64,000 nt of DNA from Colimorpha sp045576855 (GTDB lineage: Bacteria > Bacteroidota > Bacteroidia > Bacteroidales > P3), in NCBI GenBank assembly GCA_045576855.1, contig JAZNHG010000052.1, positions 1-64,000 on the forward strand, written 5' to 3'. Numbering within the stretch: position 1 is the first letter of the stretch; every line of letters starts with the position of its first letter. Made by a program: the position numbers and the translations under genes. The notes beneath the pieces were generated by a model. It searched no databases, was not told the DNA's origin, and worked only from the letters and a program-made list of their open reading frames with translations. Shown piece after piece: positions 61,218 through 64,000 of this stretch.

Positions 61218-61570
61218 CGCAGGTATGTTTTAAAGGTTTCTATCGTTCCGTCGGGCGAGCAGCCGGTGTTGCAGGCGAAGAGCACCTGCTCGCCGTCGAC
61301 CTTGACGGTGCGGATGCCGTCGTCGTCGGCAGCGCCGTGCAGGGCCAGGGGCAGCACCACCGCCGCCACACATGCCGCCGCCGCAACCCACGCCTTCCAC
61401 CTCCCACTCTCCACTTTCCGCTCTCCGCTCTCCACTCTCCGCTCTCCGCTCCAGAGCACCTGCCGCACCTCGCGGTCCAGCTCGGCGTCGGTCATCGGGC
61501 AACGGCCCGACTGCAGGCCATCGCTCAGCGCCTGCCATTGCTGTTCAAAGTCGTTATATTTCATCTTCAT
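61214..61570 (-). CDS. Single-pass membrane protein, possible anti-sigma factor, with repeat-encoded linker
   Basis: A 118-residue protein: a cytoplasmic N-terminal part (about residues 1-40, MKYNDFEQQWQALSDGL and LDREVRQVLW), a linker (SGERRVESGERKVESGRW) encoded by CTCTCCG-type heptamers, one membrane helix (about 62-80), and an outer tail with CNTGCSPDGT. Position behind an ECF sigma gene (overlap of 17 bases) and one membrane helix suggest an anti-sigma role. The 89-residue protein at 1253-1522 has the same layout without the linker. The ATG at 61564 is an alternative start. Confidence 0.72.
   Translation of the reverse strand: MKMKYNDFEQQWQALSDGLQSGRCPMTDAELDREVRQVLWSGERRVESGERKVESGRWKAWVAAAACVAAVVLPLALHGAADDDGIRTVKVDGEQVLFACNTGCSPDGTIETFKTYLR
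61395..61452. repeat. In-frame heptamer array (CTCTCCA/G) in a membrane-protein gene
   Basis: About seven words (CTCCCACT, CTCTCCA, CTTTCCG, CTCTCCG, CTCTCCA, CTCTCCG, CTCTCCG) encode the linker between cytoplasmic part and membrane helix. Confidence 0.85.
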
Positions 61571-62054
61571 AAAGCTTTCTGAGTTTACGTTTGATACGGG
61601 TGAGGAGCACACTGACGTGGGCCGCCGTGAGACCGGTCATGCGGGCGATCTCGATGTTGCTGAAGCCGTGCAGGTGCGCCATCACAATGCTGTGGTCGCG
61701 CTCGTCGAGGGTGTCGATGAGCTGTCGTAGATAGTGCCGCCGCTCGTCGCCGTCGGGGTCGGTGGAGGGGTCGGGCATCGCAGGGGTGTCCGCAGTGGGC
61801 TGGTTGCCGATGCGGCGCTTAAGGGAGATCAGGGTATTGACAGCCACGCGGTAGACCCAGGTGCGCTCCGAACTGCGGCCGCCGAAGGAGCCGTAGTCGT
61901 GCCAGAGGGCCATAAGCACCTCGTGGAAGGCGTCCTGCGGTTCCCAGGCGGCGCTGAGGCGGAACGAGCGGCAGACCTGCCAGATGAGGTCGCGCTGCCG
62001 TCGCACCAGCTCGCGGAAGGCCCGCTCGTCTTCGTTATGTCCATTAACAGTCAT
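61554..62054 (-). CDS. ECF RNA polymerase sigma factor
   Basis: A 166-residue ECF sigma factor: region 2 (about residues 12-75, with DAFHEVLMALWHDYGSF and RTWVYRVAVNTLISLKRR) and region 4 (about 108-162, with LDERDHSIVMAHLHGFSNIEIARMTGLTAAHVSVLLTRIKRKLR). It is the first gene of a four-gene operon with a membrane protein and two lipoproteins, the same plan as the operon at 320-2055. Its start codon lies inside one arm of a 15-bp inverted repeat, so initiation may be controlled by RNA folding. There is no other good start codon near. Confidence 0.92.
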   Translation of the reverse strand: MTVNGHNEDERAFRELVRRQRDLIWQVCRSFRLSAAWEPQDAFHEVLMALWHDYGSFGGRSSERTWVYRVAVNTLISLKRRIGNQPTADTPAMPDPSTDPDGDERRHYLRQLIDTLDERDHSIVMAHLHGFSNIEIARMTGLTAAHVSVLLTRIKRKLRKLYEDEI

Positions 62055-62099
62055 GTCGGTGTGCCTTTTCGTTCTGATGGATTAGGCGCACCGACATGA
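62051..62099 (-). promoter_or_regulatory. Inverted repeat that covers the start codon of the sigma-factor gene
   Basis: In the mRNA sense, TCATGTCGGTGCGCC (62099-62085) is followed after 19 bases by GGCACACCGACATGA (62065-62051), a 14/15 match. The start ATG (62054-62052) is in the second arm. Either the RNA hides its own start codon or the DNA palindrome is an operator. Confidence 0.7.
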
Positions 62100-62130
62100 C
62101 GGAATGCAACAGGTGGGGTGAAAATATTCT

Positions 62131-64000
62131 CTACCGGCGGGTGGCTTTGAGCACCTGCTCCACCACGCCGATCTTGTAGCCCGTGCTGTGGTAGAGTATG
62201 TGGCCGTCCTTGTCGATGAAGGCCACCAGCGGGTACTCCACATTGGAGAGCCCGGCCGCCTCGCAGATGCGCTGCTCCAGTTCTCCTTTTTGATAGGCAA
62301 AGTCGGTATTGACCAGATTCCACTCGGCCATACCGATATTGACGGGGCCCACCATGAGGGTCATACCGCCCCACAGCTTCATCTCCTTCTGCAGCTGGCG
62401 CAACTCTACGATGAGGTGCTTCGAGGGCTCGCTGTATTCGCCCAGGTTAACGTAGAGCATACCCTCCTTGCCGGCATAGTCCCACAGCTCGATGCCGTCG
62501 AAGAGCTCCAGATGAGTGTCCAGGGTTAAGTGTTCAGTGTTCAGTTTATCCTCCAGAGGCAGGATGACAATCTCCTTGGTCACCTTCTCGCCCGCCTTGA
62601 CCTCGAAGAACTCCAGCCTTGAACGCACAGCCCCGTCGGGGTAGCGGTTGCCCGTGCTGAGGCAATAGATGCCTGGCTCCAAGTCGAGAGCATCCGTTCT
62701 CCGCTCTCCACTCTCCACTCTCCACTCCATCCTCGGGTCGTTCTCGAAGTCGAAGGTGCGCAAGTCGCCGTTCTCCAGCTTGGCCAAGGTGAAGTGGGGC
62801 CAATAGACGGGCTTGGCGGGTTCTTGGCCACGGTAGGTCAGGGTTAATTTTGAATTCTGAATTTTGAATTCTGAATTGTTTGCGGAAGCATCTTCAAAAT
62901 TCACAATTCTAAATTCACCATTGTTTTCGCCGGCGGCGAAAACCGTGTTGGTGGCATTGTCCAGATAGGCGGGCACCCCGGCGGCACGGCAGGCGGCCAC
63001 GAAGAAGATGTCGCGGCTGTGGCGGTCGGCGCGGCGCAGCTTGTACACACCCACGGGCGAGATGGGGCAGTTGTAGTAGTTGCTGCTGTCGTCAATGGCG
63101 ATGCTGTCCAGCGTCCATTGTCGTATCTCCTCGGCCGTCATGCCCTTGAAGCAGGCGAGTTCCTTGCGGTAGGGGCGCACCATCTCGTTGCTGATGCGGG
63201 CGGGGAGGATGCCTTTATAGTAGGTGGTTACGGCGGTTACGGGACAATCTTGTTCATCTATCCAGTCCCAGTCGTAAGTAGTGTAGTGGACTTCCAACAC
63301 CTCGGAGGTAATGTCGCGCAGGTCTTTGTCGGAGAAGGTCGAGAGATAGTCGTAAACAGGGCCGAATTGCTCTTCGTGCAAGCCGTGCTTGCTTATGAAG
63401 GTGAGGATGGCCTCGTGGTTGCCTTCCGACTTGTGTACCAGTTCCCATAGCATTTCCTTCTGTGCTTTGTTCAGATATTGGATACCGTCCATCCGTTGGA
63501 AGCCGTCCTTTGTGGGGAAGGTGGCGGTGTAGGCGTTGCGCAGCGAGTCCTCGTAGGCCAGGCGGCGGGCGTTGGCGGCAGTCTCCTCGTCGGTGGCCAC
63601 CACTTTGGGTTCACCGGCCACAGGGGGTACCATCTCGAGCTGGTACGCAGGCTGCCAGCCTGCGGATGACTCCGAGGTGACCGCAGGCTGCCACCCTGCG
63701 TACCAGTCATGCAGCGTCAGCGTGCTGTCCTGGCGCACGTCTATCTTCTCGAAGGCGTAGCGGTCGCCGTCGGTGGCCCAGATCAGCAGGTCTCCCAGGC
63801 CGGTGGTCAGACTTGCCTTGCCCTCGGCGTCGGTGGTCTGGGTGCTGAGGGTATAGTATTCAGCGTAGTTGTAGAGCTTGAACTTCACCTGCGCGCCCTC
63901 CAGCGGCTTGCCCTCCCCGTCCTGCACGGTGACGGTGACGCGGCGCGTGGGGGCATAATGCGACAGCAGGTTAAGCTCGGAATACAGGCTGGTGCGCTTC
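62131..64000 (-). CDS. Transglutaminase-like exported protein with repeat-encoded insertions (partial)
   Basis: At least 623 residues; the frame is open to the window edge, so the N-terminus is missing. From the N-terminal side: a carboxypeptidase-regulatory-like beta domain (VTVQDGEGKPLEGAQVKFKL), a helical part, and a transglutaminase-like domain (SRDIFFVAACRAAGVPAYLD, where Ser stands in the place of the catalytic Cys, as is usual for this Bacteroidota subfamily). A beta domain and a thioredoxin-like end follow (LVNTDFAYQKGELEQRI, VEYPLVAFIDKDGHILYH). Four repeat families are inserted in frame. It precedes the second sigma operon by 76 bases. Confidence 0.8.
   Translation of the reverse strand, partial: KRTSLYSELNLLSHYAPTRRVTVTVQDGEGKPLEGAQVKFKLYNYAEYYTLSTQTTDAEGKASLTTGLGDLLIWATDGDRYAFEKIDVRQDSTLTLHDWYAGWQPAVTSESSAGWQPAYQLEMVPPVAGEPKVVATDEETAANARRLAYEDSLRNAYTATFPTKDGFQRMDGIQYLNKAQKEMLWELVHKSEGNHEAILTFISKHGLHEEQFGPVYDYLSTFSDKDLRDITSEVLEVHYTTYDWDWIDEQDCPVTAVTTYYKGILPARISNEMVRPYRKELACFKGMTAEEIRQWTLDSIAIDDSSNYYNCPISPVGVYKLRRADRHSRDIFFVAACRAAGVPAYLDNATNTVFAAGENNGEFRIVNFEDASANNSEFKIQNSKLTLTYRGQEPAKPVYWPHFTLAKLENGDLRTFDFENDPRMEWRVESGERRTDALDLEPGIYCLSTGNRYPDGAVRSRLEFFEVKAGEKVTKEIVILPLEDKLNTEHLTLDTHLELFDGIELWDYAGKEGMLYVNLGEYSEPSKHLIVELRQLQKEMKLWGGMTLMVGPVNIGMAEWNLVNTDFAYQKGELEQRICEAAGLSNVEYPLVAFIDKDGHILYHSTGYKIGVVEQVLKATRR
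62519..62920. repeat. In-frame heptamer repeats in the transglutaminase-like gene
   Basis: GTTCAGT words (62524-62545) encode KLNTEHLTLDT. CTCTCCA/G words (62696-62728) encode MEWRVESGERRT. An array of AATTTTG/AATTCTG words (62845-62878), a spacer, and an inverted array (62894-62919) encode FRIVNFEDASANNSEFKIQN and the following SKL. The frame is kept throughout. Confidence 0.85.
63640..63706. repeat. In-frame GCAGG-type palindrome in the transglutaminase-like gene
   Basis: CTGGTACGCAGG (63640-63651) is repeated inverted as CCTGCGTACCAG (63695-63706). Inside are two GCAGGCTGCC motifs. It encodes two near-identical stretches, DWYAGWQPAV and SSAGWQPAY. The end CCTGCGTACCA is the same as in the intergenic GCAGGCGG palindromes. 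Confidence 0.75.

Overview
The window looks like chromosomal DNA of a member of the order Bacteroidales (phylum Bacteroidota). The evidence is: promoters of the Bacteroidota type (TTTG, about 19-23 bases, then TAnnTTTG); almost no Shine-Dalgarno sequences; a type IX secretion component (PorZ) and three cargo proteins with C-terminal sorting domains; and the typical neighbours gmk-mreC-mreD-porZ-recO. The coding DNA is GC-rich. I cannot name a genus. I see no tRNA, rRNA, CRISPR array, phage or intact insertion sequence.

Layout. 320-2055: a minus-strand operon of an ECF-type sigma factor, a small membrane protein and two exported proteins. 2190-4497: the preQ1 (queuosine precursor) genes queF, queE, queD and queC. 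4683-6548: a SIMPL-domain protein and an outer-membrane-like protein. 7176-8015: an AraC-type regulator, divergent from 8311-12822, a VTC-domain / DUF4956 / beta-helix lipoprotein / DUF2490 cluster ending in a strong terminator. 13652-17386: urocanate hydratase and a type IX cargo protein. 18069-26475: a long minus-strand operon, in transcription order hypothetical, gmk, mreC, mreD, porZ, recO, subtilase. 27497-35695: an M16 peptidase followed by four overlapping glycosyltransferase or polytopic membrane genes. 35692-37976: DUF1573 protein, aminotransferase and Gre-like factor. 38410-43776: a giant fibronectin-III cargo protein. 44241-48496: a DUF389 protein and a four-subunit 2-oxoacid:ferredoxin oxidoreductase. 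48559-56111: a candidate structured RNA and two BspA-like leucine-rich-repeat proteins. 56332-58191: glmS. 58638-64000: lipoproteins, a second sigma-factor operon built like the first, and a transglutaminase-like protein cut by the window end.

How the genes work together. Cell-envelope functions dominate: MreC/MreD for cell shape, GlmS for amino-sugar supply, PorZ for type IX secretion, its likely cargo proteins, and a surface-glycan-like transferase cluster. The metabolic genes point to an anaerobe that degrades histidine and oxidises 2-oxoacids with ferredoxin.

The most unusual feature is the repeat content. Nearly every intergenic gap, including short gaps inside operons, is filled by tandem words of 7 bp (GTTCAGT, CTCTCCA/G, TTGGCAG, AACATTC, TTTTAAG, TAGTGGG and others), often arranged as a left arm, a spacer and an inverted right arm. 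A second class has an 11-bp period (TTGGTAAGTCG and relatives) between a palindrome and a conserved tail. Palindromes built on GCAGGCGGGCCGCCTGC form a third class. The 7-bp words also occur in frame inside several genes. A period not divisible by 3 gives the same codon cycle in all three frames, so such words can enter genes without creating a stop.
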